Made by a program: the position numbers and the translations under genes. DNA of 64,000 nucleotides from UBA11957 sp963603285 (GTDB lineage Bacteria; Bacillota; Clostridia; Lachnospirales; Lachnospiraceae): the NCBI GenBank assembly GCA_963603285.1, contig CAVCMG010000005.1, positions 40,027 to 104,026 of the forward strand, given 5' to 3'. Below are positions 18,285 through 26,607 of the stretch, one piece after another (position 1 is the first letter of the stretch; each line of letters begins with the position of its first letter). The notes under the pieces are model-generated. The model ran no database searches and was not told where the DNA came from. It was given only the letters and a program-made list of their open reading frames with translations.

Positions 18285-19736
18285 ATGAAAGAAAATGAAC
18301 AGTATATGACTTATCAGAACGCTGAGGATAGCCTGAAAGAGGAGTGCGGTGTCTTCGGTGTCTATGATCTGGATGGCAACGATGTGGCGTCAACGATCTA
18401 TTATGGCCTGATGGCCCTGCAGCACCGTGGTCAGGAAAGCTGTGGTATCGCCGTCAGTGATACCGATGGTCCGAATGTCGTAAAGTCCCATAAGGGTATG
18501 GGGCTGGTCAACGAGGTCTTTTCCCCGGAAAATCTGGAAAAGCTCAATGGTAATATCGGCGTGGGACATGTCCGTTACTCCACTGCAGGAGCATCGACCC
18601 GTGAAAATGCGCAACCGCTGGTTCTGAATTATGTTAAAGGTACACTGGCGCTGGCGCACAATGGTAACCTGATCAATACACCGGAGCTGCGGCATGAGCT
18701 GGAAATCAGCGGTGCTATTTTCCAGACGACGATCGATACGGAGGTCATTGCATACCATATTGCCAGAGAACGTGTTAAGGCGAAGACCGCAGAAGAGGCT
18801 GTGATCCGCGCAGCAAAGAAGCTGAAAGGTGCGTACTCTCTGGTAGTTGCATCCCCGCGAAAGATGATGGGTGTGCGTGATCCGTATGGTTTCCGTCCGC
18901 TGTGTATCGGCAAACGCGACAATGCCTATATTCTGGCATCGGAGACCTGTGCGCTCGATACTGTTGGAGCGACCTTTGTCCGCGATGTGGAGCCGGGCGA
19001 GGTGGTTACGATCACCAAGGACGGCGGTATCAAGTCCGACAAGACGATGTGTATCCCGAAAGAGCAGCAGTCACGCTGTGTCTTTGAATATATTTACTTT
19101 GCCCGTCTTGACAGCGAGATCGACGGGATGAGCGTTTACGATTCCCGTATGCTTGCGGGAAAATATCTCGCCATGGATTCGCCGGTGGATGCGGATCTTG
19201 TGGTCGGTGTACCGGAATCCGGTAATGCCGCAGCCATGGGATATGCACTGGAGTCCGGGATCCCCTATGGTGTGGCCTTTGTAAAGAACAGCTATGTCGG
19301 CCGTACCTTTATCAAGCCGAAACAGAGCAGCCGTGAATCCAGCGTACAGGTCAAGCTGAATGTCCTGCGCGAGGCTGTTGCAGGCAAGCGTGTCATCATG
19401 ATCGACGACTCCATAGTCCGAGGTACGACCAGTGACCGTATCGTTACGATGCTTCGTGAGGCCGGAGCCAAAGAGGTACATATGATGGTCAGCTCACCGC
19501 CGTTTTTATGGCCGTGCTACTTCGGTACGGACGTACCGGTCAGAGAGCAGCTGATCGCTTACAATCGTACGATCGAGGAGATCCGTCAGGTGATTGGTGC
19601 GGATTCGCTGCATTATCTGCATATTGAAAGACTGCCCGCCCTTTCCGGCAATCAGGGCATCTGTACCGGATGTTTCACCGGAAAATACCCGCTGGAGCCG
19701 CCGAAGGAGGATATCCGCGGCGAATACGACAAATAA
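18285..19736 (+). CDS. purF: Amidophosphoribosyltransferase
   Basis: Catalyses the first step of de novo purine synthesis, PRPP plus glutamine to phosphoribosylamine. About 483 residues. The N-terminal nucleophile Cys is C21 in EECGVFGVYD, so a 20-residue propeptide must be removed, as in Bacillus PurF. The glutaminase domain holds GHVRYSTAG and LAHNGNL; the PRPP-binding motif is VIMIDDSIVRGTT. Late cysteines (CYFGTD, GICTGCFTGKYP) match the [4Fe-4S] ligands of the Bacillus type. Start at ATG 18285 has AGGAAAGG upstream; an upstream ATG at 18237 is unsupported. Confidence 0.96.
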   Translation: MKENEQYMTYQNAEDSLKEECGVFGVYDLDGNDVASTIYYGLMALQHRGQESCGIAVSDTDGPNVVKSHKGMGLVNEVFSPENLEKLNGNIGVGHVRYSTAGASTRENAQPLVLNYVKGTLALAHNGNLINTPELRHELEISGAIFQTTIDTEVIAYHIARERVKAKTAEEAVIRAAKKLKGAYSLVVASPRKMMGVRDPYGFRPLCIGKRDNAYILASETCALDTVGATFVRDVEPGEVVTITKDGGIKSDKTMCIPKEQQSRCVFEYIYFARLDSEIDGMSVYDSRMLAGKYLAMDSPVDADLVVGVPESGNAAAMGYALESGIPYGVAFVKNSYVGRTFIKPKQSSRESSVQVKLNVLREAVAGKRVIMIDDSIVRGTTSDRIVTMLREAGAKEVHMMVSSPPFLWPCYFGTDVPVREQLIAYNRTIEEIRQVIGADSLHYLHIERLPALSGNQGICTGCFTGKYPLEPPKEDIRGEYDK

Positions 19737-19840
19737 TCTGTGCAGTCAGTAAAAGCGGAAAGCTGTAATGAAAAGAAGCAGTACCTGTCCTGCACAGGAC
19801 AGCAAAACATAGAAAAGTCAGAATACAACAGGAGGCTAGT

Positions 19841-21271
19841 ATGAGTGATAAGTATGTAAGTCCGTTATCGGAGCGTTATGCGAGCAAGGAGATGCAGTAC
19901 ATCTTTTCCCCGGATATGAAATTCCGCACCTGGAGAAAGCTGTGGATCGCCCTTGCCGAGACGGAAAAGGAGCTGGGGCTGGATATCACACAGGAGCAGA
20001 TCGACGAGATGAAAGCCCATGTGGATGATATCAATTACGATGTGGCAAAGGAAAGAGAAAAGGTTGTCCGTCATGATGTTATGTCCCATGTCTATGCCTT
20101 TGGCGTACAGTGCCCGAAGGCAAAGCCGATCATCCATCTGGGTGCAACATCCTGCTATGTAGGCGATAATACCGATATCATCATCATGACAGAGGCTCTG
20201 AAGCTGGTTAAGAAAAAGCTGGTCAACGTGATCGCTGAGCTGGCCAAATTTGCCGATGAATACAAGGCTCTGCCGACACTGGCATTTACCCATTTCCAGC
20301 CGGCCCAGCCGACAACTGTCGGTAAGAGAGCGTCCCTGTGGCTGCAGGAGCTGATGCTGGATTATGAGGATATCTGCTACGTGATCGACGGCATGAAGCT
20401 TCTGGGAAGCAAGGGTACGACCGGTACACAGGCAAGCTTTCTGGAGCTGTTTGACGGCGATCATGAGACCATCGACAAGATCGATCCGATGATCGCTGAA
20501 AAGATGGGCTTTAAGGCCTGCTATCCGGTATCCGGACAGACCTATTCCCGTAAGGTCGATACCAGAGTTGTCAACGTACTGGCCGGTATCGCGGCAAGTG
20601 CTTACAAGTTCTCCAACGATATCCGTCTCTTACAGCACTTAAAGGAGATCGAGGAGCCGTTTGAAAAGAGCCAGATCGGTTCTTCCGCCATGGCTTACAA
20701 GAGAAATCCGATGCGCAGCGAGCGTATTGGTTCCCTGTCCCGCTATGTGATGGTGGACGCTTTAAATCCGGCGATCACCTCCGCAACACAGTGGTTTGAG
20801 AGAACCCTCGATGATTCTGCCAACAAGCGTCTGAGCGTGCCGGAAGCCTTCCTGGCAATCGACGGTATTCTGGATCTGTATCTGAACGTTGTCGATGGTC
20901 TGGTGGTTTATCCGAAGGTTATCGAGAAGCATCTGATGAGCGAGCTGCCGTTTATGGCTACCGAGAATATCATGATGGACGCTGTCAAGGCCGGTGGAGA
21001 CCGTCAGGAGCTGCATGAGAAGATCCGTACCCTGTCCATGGAAGCCGGAAAGCATGTCAAGGTCGAGGGCAAGGAAAATAATCTGCTGGAGCTGATCGCT
21101 GCCGATCCGTCCTTCAATCTGACACTGGATGAGCTGAAAAAGACGATGGATCCGTCCAAGTATACCGGACGCGCCAAGGAGCAGGTAGAAGCTTTCCTGA
21201 AAAATGTAGTACAGCCGGTGCTGGATGAGAATAAGGATGCGCTGGGTATGAAAGCGGAGATCAATGTCTGA
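19841..21271 (+). CDS. purB: Adenylosuccinate lyase
   Basis: Fumarase/aspartase-superfamily lyase that acts twice in purine synthesis (SAICAR to AICAR, adenylosuccinate to AMP). 476 residues. The superfamily signature GSSAMAYKRNP is near residue 285; catalytic His regions RHDVMSHVYAF and TSCYVGDNTD are present. A good AGGAGG lies 8 bp before ATG. It follows purF by 104 bp without an evident terminator, so the two purine genes may share a transcript. Confidence 0.95.
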   Translation: MSDKYVSPLSERYASKEMQYIFSPDMKFRTWRKLWIALAETEKELGLDITQEQIDEMKAHVDDINYDVAKEREKVVRHDVMSHVYAFGVQCPKAKPIIHLGATSCYVGDNTDIIIMTEALKLVKKKLVNVIAELAKFADEYKALPTLAFTHFQPAQPTTVGKRASLWLQELMLDYEDICYVIDGMKLLGSKGTTGTQASFLELFDGDHETIDKIDPMIAEKMGFKACYPVSGQTYSRKVDTRVVNVLAGIAASAYKFSNDIRLLQHLKEIEEPFEKSQIGSSAMAYKRNPMRSERIGSLSRYVMVDALNPAITSATQWFERTLDDSANKRLSVPEAFLAIDGILDLYLNVVDGLVVYPKVIEKHLMSELPFMATENIMMDAVKAGGDRQELHEKIRTLSMEAGKHVKVEGKENNLLELIAADPSFNLTLDELKKTMDPSKYTGRAKEQVEAFLKNVVQPVLDENKDALGMKAEINV

Positions 21272-21334
21272 TCTTTTGAAAAACAGTAAAGCTGCTGGGA
21301 AAATGGTTTATATTTACGAAAAATATATAGAAAA

Positions 21335-21384
21335 GCAGATGCCGTCTGCCACCGGGATTGGTGGTCAGGCGGCATCTGCCTTTT
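21335..21384 (+). terminator. Terminator after purB
   Basis: Long hairpin: GCAGATGCCGTCTGCCACC pairs with GGTGGTCAGGCGGCATCTGC apart from one mismatch region, followed by CTTTTATAG. Confidence 0.85.
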
Positions 21385-21450
21385 ATAGCATCTTGCAATA
21401 GCTGTATGCGGATGGGCCCCGCGCTGCTATCTGCACCGTGTAACGCTAAA

Positions 21451-21939
21451 TTATAAAACGATCTTGAACCAGTCTTTTTCCGGAAAATCAACAACTGTAC
21501 AGTCGTTGGCATATGTACATTCCGGCAGAATGATCATGGCATGAAGGACGTCGTTGTGTACCGGCATCGGACAGAGATGCCAGATCGCTGCATTTAATTT
21601 AACCATTGTACCCTTCGGAACGATAAAAGCTTTGGCAAGCTCCGGTACAGGTGTACCGCCGGAAGCCGGTGCCACATGGATCAGCATATCGTCGTCAAGC
21701 GCAACGATACCTTCCCAGGTTGTGGTATGGTATTCGGCTGCTTTGATCACGCGGTCGTCCTTTTTGACGGCGATCGGAGAGAAGCCGAGACTTCCCACAC
21801 AGGAGCCGGAGATCCGGTCCGGATAGAAGCTGTGGATTTCGCCCTGCAGCGGATAGCCTGTCGGTTCTGTCATGGAACAGAACGTGCCATAAGGGGCAAA
21901 ATCTGCAGCATTGATGTTGACTGCTTTGATTTCTCGCAT
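21451..21939 (-). CDS. Ureidoglycolate lyase-family protein
   Basis: 162 residues, cupin-like ureidoglycolate lyase (AllA) family. It shows the family segments FAPYGTF, GSLGFSPIAVKKDDRVIKAAEYHTTTWE, the lysine-rich AKAFIVPKGTMVKLNAAIWH and PMPVHNDVLHAMIILPE. AllA releases glyoxylate and urea from ureidoglycolate in allantoin breakdown, but no other allantoin genes are nearby, so the real substrate may differ. Start at 21939 follows GGGAGGG on the minus strand; the longer in-frame extension has no RBS. Confidence 0.8.
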   Translation of the reverse strand: MREIKAVNINAADFAPYGTFCSMTEPTGYPLQGEIHSFYPDRISGSCVGSLGFSPIAVKKDDRVIKAAEYHTTTWEGIVALDDDMLIHVAPASGGTPVPELAKAFIVPKGTMVKLNAAIWHLCPMPVHNDVLHAMIILPECTYANDCTVVDFPEKDWFKIVL

Positions 21940-21953
21940 AAAAACCCTCCCTG

Positions 21954-21980
21954 GACTGTCGGATAGGACAGTCTTTTTTA
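21954..21980. other. Leader hairpin of the allA-like gene / plus-strand terminator
   Basis: GACTGTC (21954-21960) pairs with GACAGTC (21967-21973) and is followed on the plus strand by TTTTTTA. It lies in the minus-strand 5' leader just before the ribosome site, and would stop plus-strand readthrough. Confidence 0.55.
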
Positions 21981-21991
21981 TGTACCTGTAT

Positions 21992-22020
21992 ATTATAGCT
22001 GACATCCGGTGCGGAGACAA
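21992..22020 (-). promoter_or_regulatory. Promoter of the allA-like gene
   Basis: Read on the minus strand: TTGTCT (22015-22020), 17-bp spacer, TATAAT (21992-21997). Confidence 0.65.
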
Positions 22021-22120
22021 GATATCTGAAGATTTTTTATGGGATAAATAGCGAAAAAATATGATTTATAACGTATCTGTGGTACTTTCTGGATGTGCGG
22101 AATAAAAATGAAATTACCTG

Positions 22121-22176
22121 TTGCACATTTTATGGTGTTAGTGTATACTAACAAACGTGAGTTAGAGAAAACTAAC
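22121..22176 (+). promoter_or_regulatory. eno promoter with two GTTAG dyad operators
   Basis: TTGCAC (22121-22126), 17-bp spacer, TATACT (22144-22149). Two 16-bp dyads, GTTAGTGTATACTAAC (22137-22152) and GTTAGAGAAAACTAAC (22161-22176), lie 24 bp apart; the first covers the -10 box. A leader of about 145 nt follows, with a GCCTGT/ACAGGC hairpin. The rest of the 380-bp gap before eno shows nothing else. Confidence 0.65.
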
Positions 22177-22319
22177 AAGCATGTGTAGATCATTGGACTC
22201 CGGCTCAGCTGACTGGCATGGGCTTTTGACGGACGGTTTGCTACGCTGCCCGGCATGGCCTGTGGTTTCTACAGGCAGGAAAACACGGGTGGGAGTACAT
22301 TAGAAAAGGAGATTTCACA

Positions 22320-23618
22320 ATGGAATACTTACAGATTGAAAAGGTTGTAGGACGGGAAATTCTGGACTCCAGAGGCAATCCGACCGTAGAGGCAGAGGTT
22401 TATCTCGTAGATGGTACGATTGCCAGAGGTACGGCACCGAGCGGTGCTTCCACCGGTGAGTTCGAAGCGCTGGAGCTTCGTGATGGAGATAAGAGCAGAT
22501 ACCTTGGCAAGGGTGTGGAAAAAGCCGTTGCCAATATCAATACAGTGATCAATGATACCTTACAGGGCATGGATGCCTCCGATATCTATGCGATCGACGC
22601 AGCCATGATCAAAGCGGACGGTACAAAGGACAAGTCAAAGCTGGGCGCCAATGCAATTCTGGCTGTATCCATCGCCTGCTGTCGTGCGGCAGCTACATCG
22701 CTGGATATTCCGCTGTACAGATTCCTTGGCGGCGTGAGCGGCAATCGTCTGCCGGTGCCGATGATGAATATTGTCAATGGTGGCTGCCATGCGCTGTCCA
22801 GTGGCCTGGATGTACAGGAATTTATGATCATGCCGGTAGGGGCACCTTCCTTTAAGGAGTGTCTGCGCTGGTGTGCCGAGGTGTTCCATGCACTGGCTTC
22901 CATCCTCAAGGAGAGAGGACTGGCAACTTCCGTAGGTGATGAGGGTGGTTTTGCACCGGCATTAAAATCCGATGAAGAAGCCATTGAGACGATTCTGGAG
23001 GCCGTAAAGAAAGCCGGATACGAGCCGGGTAAGGATTTCCGTATCGCCATGGATGCCGCTTCCTCAGAATGGAAGAGCGAGAAAGGTAAGGGCTATTACA
23101 AGCTGCCGAAGGCCGGTACAGAGTATACTTCCGAAGAGCTGATCGAGCACTGGGCAAAGCTGTGTGAAAAATATCCGATCATTTCCATCGAGGATGGTCT
23201 GGATGAAGAGGACTGGGAAGGCTGGCAGAAGCTGACTGCCCGTCTGGGAGATAAAGTGCAGCTGGTCGGCGATGATCTGTTTGTTACCAATACAGAGAGA
23301 CTGTCCAAGGGTATTTCTCTGGGCGCGGGTAATGCGATCCTGATCAAATTAAACCAGATCGGATCCGTTTCCGAGACACTGGAAGCCATCAAGATGGCAC
23401 ATAAGGCCGGTTACACCGCCATTTCCTCCCATCGTTCCGGTGAGACCGCTGACACTACGATCGCCGATCTGGCCGTAGCCTTAAATACCTGCCAGATCAA
23501 GACCGGTGCACCGTCCCGTTCCGAGCGTGTGGCTAAATACAACCAGCTGCTGCGCATCGAAGAGGAACTGGGAGCTTCCGCAGTATATCCGGGCATCGGG
23601 GCTTTTAATGTAAAATAA
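22320..23618 (+). CDS. eno: Enolase
   Basis: Glycolytic enzyme converting 2-phosphoglycerate to phosphoenolpyruvate, Mg2+ dependent. 432 residues, standard bacterial length. The N-terminus has GREILDSRGNPTVE, the acidic region ends SIEDGLDEEDWEGW, LVGDDLFVTN supplies metal ligands, ILIKLNQIGS holds the catalytic Lys region, and SHRSGETADTTIADLAVA is the conserved signature. AAGGAG precedes ATG. It is monocistronic, with an unusually clear dyad-operator promoter and a terminator downstream. Confidence 0.97.
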   Translation: MEYLQIEKVVGREILDSRGNPTVEAEVYLVDGTIARGTAPSGASTGEFEALELRDGDKSRYLGKGVEKAVANINTVINDTLQGMDASDIYAIDAAMIKADGTKDKSKLGANAILAVSIACCRAAATSLDIPLYRFLGGVSGNRLPVPMMNIVNGGCHALSSGLDVQEFMIMPVGAPSFKECLRWCAEVFHALASILKERGLATSVGDEGGFAPALKSDEEAIETILEAVKKAGYEPGKDFRIAMDAASSEWKSEKGKGYYKLPKAGTEYTSEELIEHWAKLCEKYPIISIEDGLDEEDWEGWQKLTARLGDKVQLVGDDLFVTNTERLSKGISLGAGNAILIKLNQIGSVSETLEAIKMAHKAGYTAISSHRSGETADTTIADLAVALNTCQIKTGAPSRSERVAKYNQLLRIEEELGASAVYPGIGAFNVK

Positions 23619-23660
23619 ATACATAAAAAAGCAAAAGAATCGTAATGAAAAAGAAATAAA

Positions 23661-23696
23661 AGAATAAATAACAGAATAAATAACAGAATAAATAAC
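23661..23696 (+). repeat. Three tandem copies of a 12-bp A-rich unit
   Basis: AGAATAAATAAC occurs three times back to back in the A-rich gap between eno and the next promoter. Confidence 0.85.
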
Positions 23697-23728
23697 AGTA
23701 ACTCTGTAAAAAATATGTAAAAAAGTAC

Positions 23729-23766
23729 AAACAGGGCAGAAAGCAGGTCTTTCTGCCTTGTTTGCG
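23729..23766 (+). terminator. eno terminator
   Basis: 15-bp stem (23729-23743 with 23749-23763) with a single G-U pair and a 5-nt loop CAGGT, ending in GTTTGCGTTTC. Its right arm overlaps the -35 of the next promoter. Confidence 0.7.
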
Positions 23767-23786
23767 TTTCAGGCCTGTGGTATACT
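23758..23786 (+). promoter_or_regulatory. Promoter of the secreted muramidase gene
   Basis: TTGTTT (23758-23763), 17-bp spacer, TATACT (23781-23786), 34 bp before the GTG start. Confidence 0.6.
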
Positions 23787-23819
23787 TGGCGTAGCTATGC
23801 AAAAAGAGGAGGTTAAAAA

Positions 23820-25538
23820 GTGAAGAAAGGTAAAAGATTGCTGATTCTGCTGGCAGGTCTGGCAGTAGCTGTTTCGACGCTTATCGGACAGGTAACAACA
23901 GTATCTGCGGATACAACGGCGGTGAATCATAATGTGGCATTAGACCGTAATTATAAAAAATATATTGCAGATGCCAAAGCTGCAGGATTAAAGGTAGGTG
24001 TGTATTTCTATTCGCAGGCAACGAATGTACAGGAAGCACAGTATGAAGCCAATTTTGTGATGACCAATCTGAATGGCGAGGCGCTGGATCTTCCGATCGT
24101 ATATGATGCGGAATGTGGATCTTATACGGTTAACGGTAAGTCCTATCCGGGAAAACTGAAAAAGGCCAATCTTTCAAAGAAAGCATGGACAAATGTGGCA
24201 ACGGCATTCTGTGACACAGTACAGGCCAGAGGATATTCTGCGATGTTTTATGGTTCTATTTCAAAAATCCTCGGTTCCATCGATTACAGAACTATCGACA
24301 GCAAATATCAGATGTGGATTGCCCGTTATAACGATCATCTGAATGATTCCAAATATTCGTATAGTGGCGCATATGAGATGTGGCAGTATGCGGACAGTGG
24401 AAAGGTTCCGGGCATCAATGTCAATGTGGATATGGATGTGATGTATACTCAGGTCGGAGATGCACGCTTTACAGGTGTTGGTATTGTGGGGGAGAATAAC
24501 AATTATACAAGCCGCAGTCCGTTTACCGGAAAGAATATCAACCATGGAAAAGAGCAGACAGGCAAGAAGATAGTCTATGGTATGGACGTATCCTATCATC
24601 AGGGCACGGTGGATTTCAAAAAAGCAAAGGCGGCAGGTATCGAGTATGCGATTATCCGTATAGGCTATGCGAGATTACAGCAGGCTGATTCCAATCCGAC
24701 CAATACGACACCGGACAACACAAATAATACTACAAACAACACAAATAACAACACAAACAATAATACAAACAACACCATCACCCCGGCAGACAGTAACACA
24801 AACACAAACGTCGATACGGATTATGCGACTGCTCTCGGTACGATGAAAGCCAATACATCTGTAGCGATCCGCTCGTCGGCCAAGACCTCTGCCAAGCAGA
24901 TGAAAAAGCTGAGCAAAAATGCGAAGGTGACGGCTTACGGTGTGACCGGTTCAGGAAGCAATACATGGATCCGTGTGATCTATAAGAGCGGCGGCAAGCA
25001 GTATAAGGGATATGTTCTGGCAAAACGCCTGAATCCGGTGGTCAGCAATGTTGGTAATGTCAGAAAGACCGGCTGCACAGATAATACGGTGACGCTTGCC
25101 TGGAACAAGACCTCTGGAGCAACCGGCTACGAGATTTATATGAGTAACGCCAAGAACGGCAAGTACAAAAAGGTTGCCACCGTACAGGGTGGCAGTACCT
25201 GCAGCTACACCAAGCCGTCTCTGGAACGCAATATGATTTATTACTTTAAGGTCCGTGCTTTCAGCAAAATCGGCAACCGTGTGACCTACTCAAAGTATAA
25301 GGAGACTTCTGGCGGTACGACGGCGGAGAGTTGGACAGTAAAGGCAAGTAAGGCAGATAAGATCCGGAAATATGCCGGTACTTCTTACAAAAAAGTAGTC
25401 AGCGTGCCTAAAAATGCGTCTCTCAAGGTGATCTACAGAACCAGGGACAAGAAGAATAAAGAATGGTACAAGGTACAGTATAAGAAGGGCGGCAAGACAT
25501 ATACTGGTTTTATTGCCAAATCATCCACGAGAAAGTAG
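23820..25538 (+). CDS. Secreted GH25 muramidase with circularly permuted catalytic domain, SH3b-FN3-SH3b tail
   Basis: 572 residues, GTG start, with AGGAGG upstream. Signal peptide residues 1-31 (KKGKRLLILLAGLAVAVS...VSA). Residues about 37-220 match the middle and end of a GH25 lysozyme (GLKVGVYFYSQATNVQEAQYE, catalytic D96-A-E98 in LPIVYDAE, YEMWQYADSGKVPG, VDMDVMY). The segment that normally opens the fold, YGMDVSYHQG (D256) with GIEYAIIRIGY, comes after it at about 253-286. All GH25 acidic residues are present but in permuted order. Then an Asn/Thr-rich linker (about 290-325), an SH3b domain (about 330-400), a fibronectin type III domain (about 402-500) and a second SH3b (about 503-572). 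Predicted cell-wall hydrolase. Confidence 0.85.
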   Translation: MKKGKRLLILLAGLAVAVSTLIGQVTTVSADTTAVNHNVALDRNYKKYIADAKAAGLKVGVYFYSQATNVQEAQYEANFVMTNLNGEALDLPIVYDAECGSYTVNGKSYPGKLKKANLSKKAWTNVATAFCDTVQARGYSAMFYGSISKILGSIDYRTIDSKYQMWIARYNDHLNDSKYSYSGAYEMWQYADSGKVPGINVNVDMDVMYTQVGDARFTGVGIVGENNNYTSRSPFTGKNINHGKEQTGKKIVYGMDVSYHQGTVDFKKAKAAGIEYAIIRIGYARLQQADSNPTNTTPDNTNNTTNNTNNNTNNNTNNTITPADSNTNTNVDTDYATALGTMKANTSVAIRSSAKTSAKQMKKLSKNAKVTAYGVTGSGSNTWIRVIYKSGGKQYKGYVLAKRLNPVVSNVGNVRKTGCTDNTVTLAWNKTSGATGYEIYMSNAKNGKYKKVATVQGGSTCSYTKPSLERNMIYYFKVRAFSKIGNRVTYSKYKETSGGTTAESWTVKASKADKIRKYAGTSYKKVVSVPKNASLKVIYRTRDKKNKEWYKVQYKKGGKTYTGFIAKSSTRK

Positions 25539-25546
25539 AGATAACG

Positions 25547-26272
25547 ATGCAGTTACAGTACAAGCGATATAATGAAAAAGCAGAATATTCCTACAGCTTT
25601 GGCCCGTTCCCGACCTTTGAGCTGATTGAGAACCGGCCGGAGGAGGCCATCGAGGTGCTGTATCATTCCCAGACCTCGGAGGCCATTCGGGAGAAGCTGA
25701 TTGCGCTGTGTAAAAAGCAGGGGATTCCCTGTGAACAGGCGGACAAGGTGATCCAGAGGATCCGGGACAAGGAGAACTGCCTGGTGGTTGGTGTGTTTAA
25801 GAAGCATGAGACGGCGCTTCAGGCGGATCAGCCCCATGTGGTGCTGGTCAATCCGAGCGATATGGGCAATCTGGGAACGATCATCCGTACGGCGGTAGGG
25901 TTTGGTATTCCGAATCTGGCGATCATCCGGCCGGGAGCGGCGATCTGCCATCCGAAGACGGTGCGGGCTTCGATGGGGTCTCTGTTTCAGCTGCATTTCC
26001 AGTATTTTGACAGTTTCGAGCAGTATAAGGAGGCGTTTGGTAAAGAGCGCCGGATGTATCCGTTTATGCTGGAGGGGTCTGTGGGACTGGATCAGCTGGA
26101 GAGGGATCGGACGGAGAAGTATGCGCTGATTTTTGGAAATGAGGCGACGGGGTTGCGGGAGTGGTTTCAGGAGGAGGGGCAGAGTGTGCGGATACGGCAT
26201 ACGGAACATATTGATTCCCTGAATCTTTCGCTGGCGGCGGGTATCGCAATTTATGAGTTTACAAAGAAATAA
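25547..26272 (+). CDS. TrmH/SpoU-family RNA 2'-O-methyltransferase
   Basis: 241 residues. The C-terminal SPOUT knot shows the three SpoU motifs: NPSDMGNLGTIIRTA (motif 1, around residue 105), YALIFGNEATGL (motif 2) and SLNLSLAAGIAIYEF (motif 3). The N-terminal 90 residues form a small substrate-binding region. It should use S-adenosylmethionine to methylate a ribose in rRNA or tRNA; the target cannot be told from sequence. It starts 9 bp after the muramidase stop and ends directly at foldback element 2. Confidence 0.88.
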   Translation: MQLQYKRYNEKAEYSYSFGPFPTFELIENRPEEAIEVLYHSQTSEAIREKLIALCKKQGIPCEQADKVIQRIRDKENCLVVGVFKKHETALQADQPHVVLVNPSDMGNLGTIIRTAVGFGIPNLAIIRPGAAICHPKTVRASMGSLFQLHFQYFDSFEQYKEAFGKERRMYPFMLEGSVGLDQLERDRTEKYALIFGNEATGLREWFQEEGQSVRIRHTEHIDSLNLSLAAGIAIYEFTKK

Positions 26273-26526
26273 GGACGGACGGAAGCGTCACGAAAATGCC
26301 CGGGACCGGTGGTGGTGTCGTATGTGTTTTCCAACAAGTGCAACGGTCTGTCGAGCTAACTGCTAACTGCATCTAATGCGCTCGCGTAAGCGGGCTCGCG
26401 CATAAGATTCCGTAAGCAGTGGATCTCGCCAGACCTAAAAGCGCACTTTGAATCGTTGGAAAACACATACGACACCACCACCGGTCCCGGGCATTTTCGT
26501 GACGCTTCCTGACCTTTGAGGGACGG
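26273..26526. repeat. Foldback element 2: 55-bp perfect inverted arms around a core shared with element 1
   Basis: Arms 26281-26335 and 26455-26509 are exact reverse complements over 55 bp and unrelated in sequence to the arms of element 1. The core repeats element 1 motifs (GAGCTAA, CCGTAA, TGGATCTCG, CCTAAAAGCGCA). The helices are kept by paired changes: AAGTGC/GCACTT, GGTCTG/CAGACC, CTGC/GCAG and ATGCG/CGCAT stand where element 1 has AAATGC/GCATTT, GCCTGC/GCAGGC, CGAT/ATCG and GGCACGC/GCGTGCC. GGACGG flanks both ends (26273-26278 and 26521-26526), the right one within TTTGAGGGACGG, also found right of element 1. It starts at the stop of the methyltransferase gene. No ORF of note. Confidence 0.92.
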
Positions 26527-26607
26527 TGGACGACTGACGGGGCGATGGTGTAGTAGTTGATGGGGGTTAGAGGGGGGCTAACGAAATGTGAAAAAAATAT
26601 GAAATGG

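Noticed and set aside
24715..24780. Possible short tandem repeat or CRISPR-like array in the muramidase gene
   Set aside because: It is the in-frame Asn/Thr-rich linker encoded by AAC/ACA/AAT codons, a low-complexity stretch without spacer structure.
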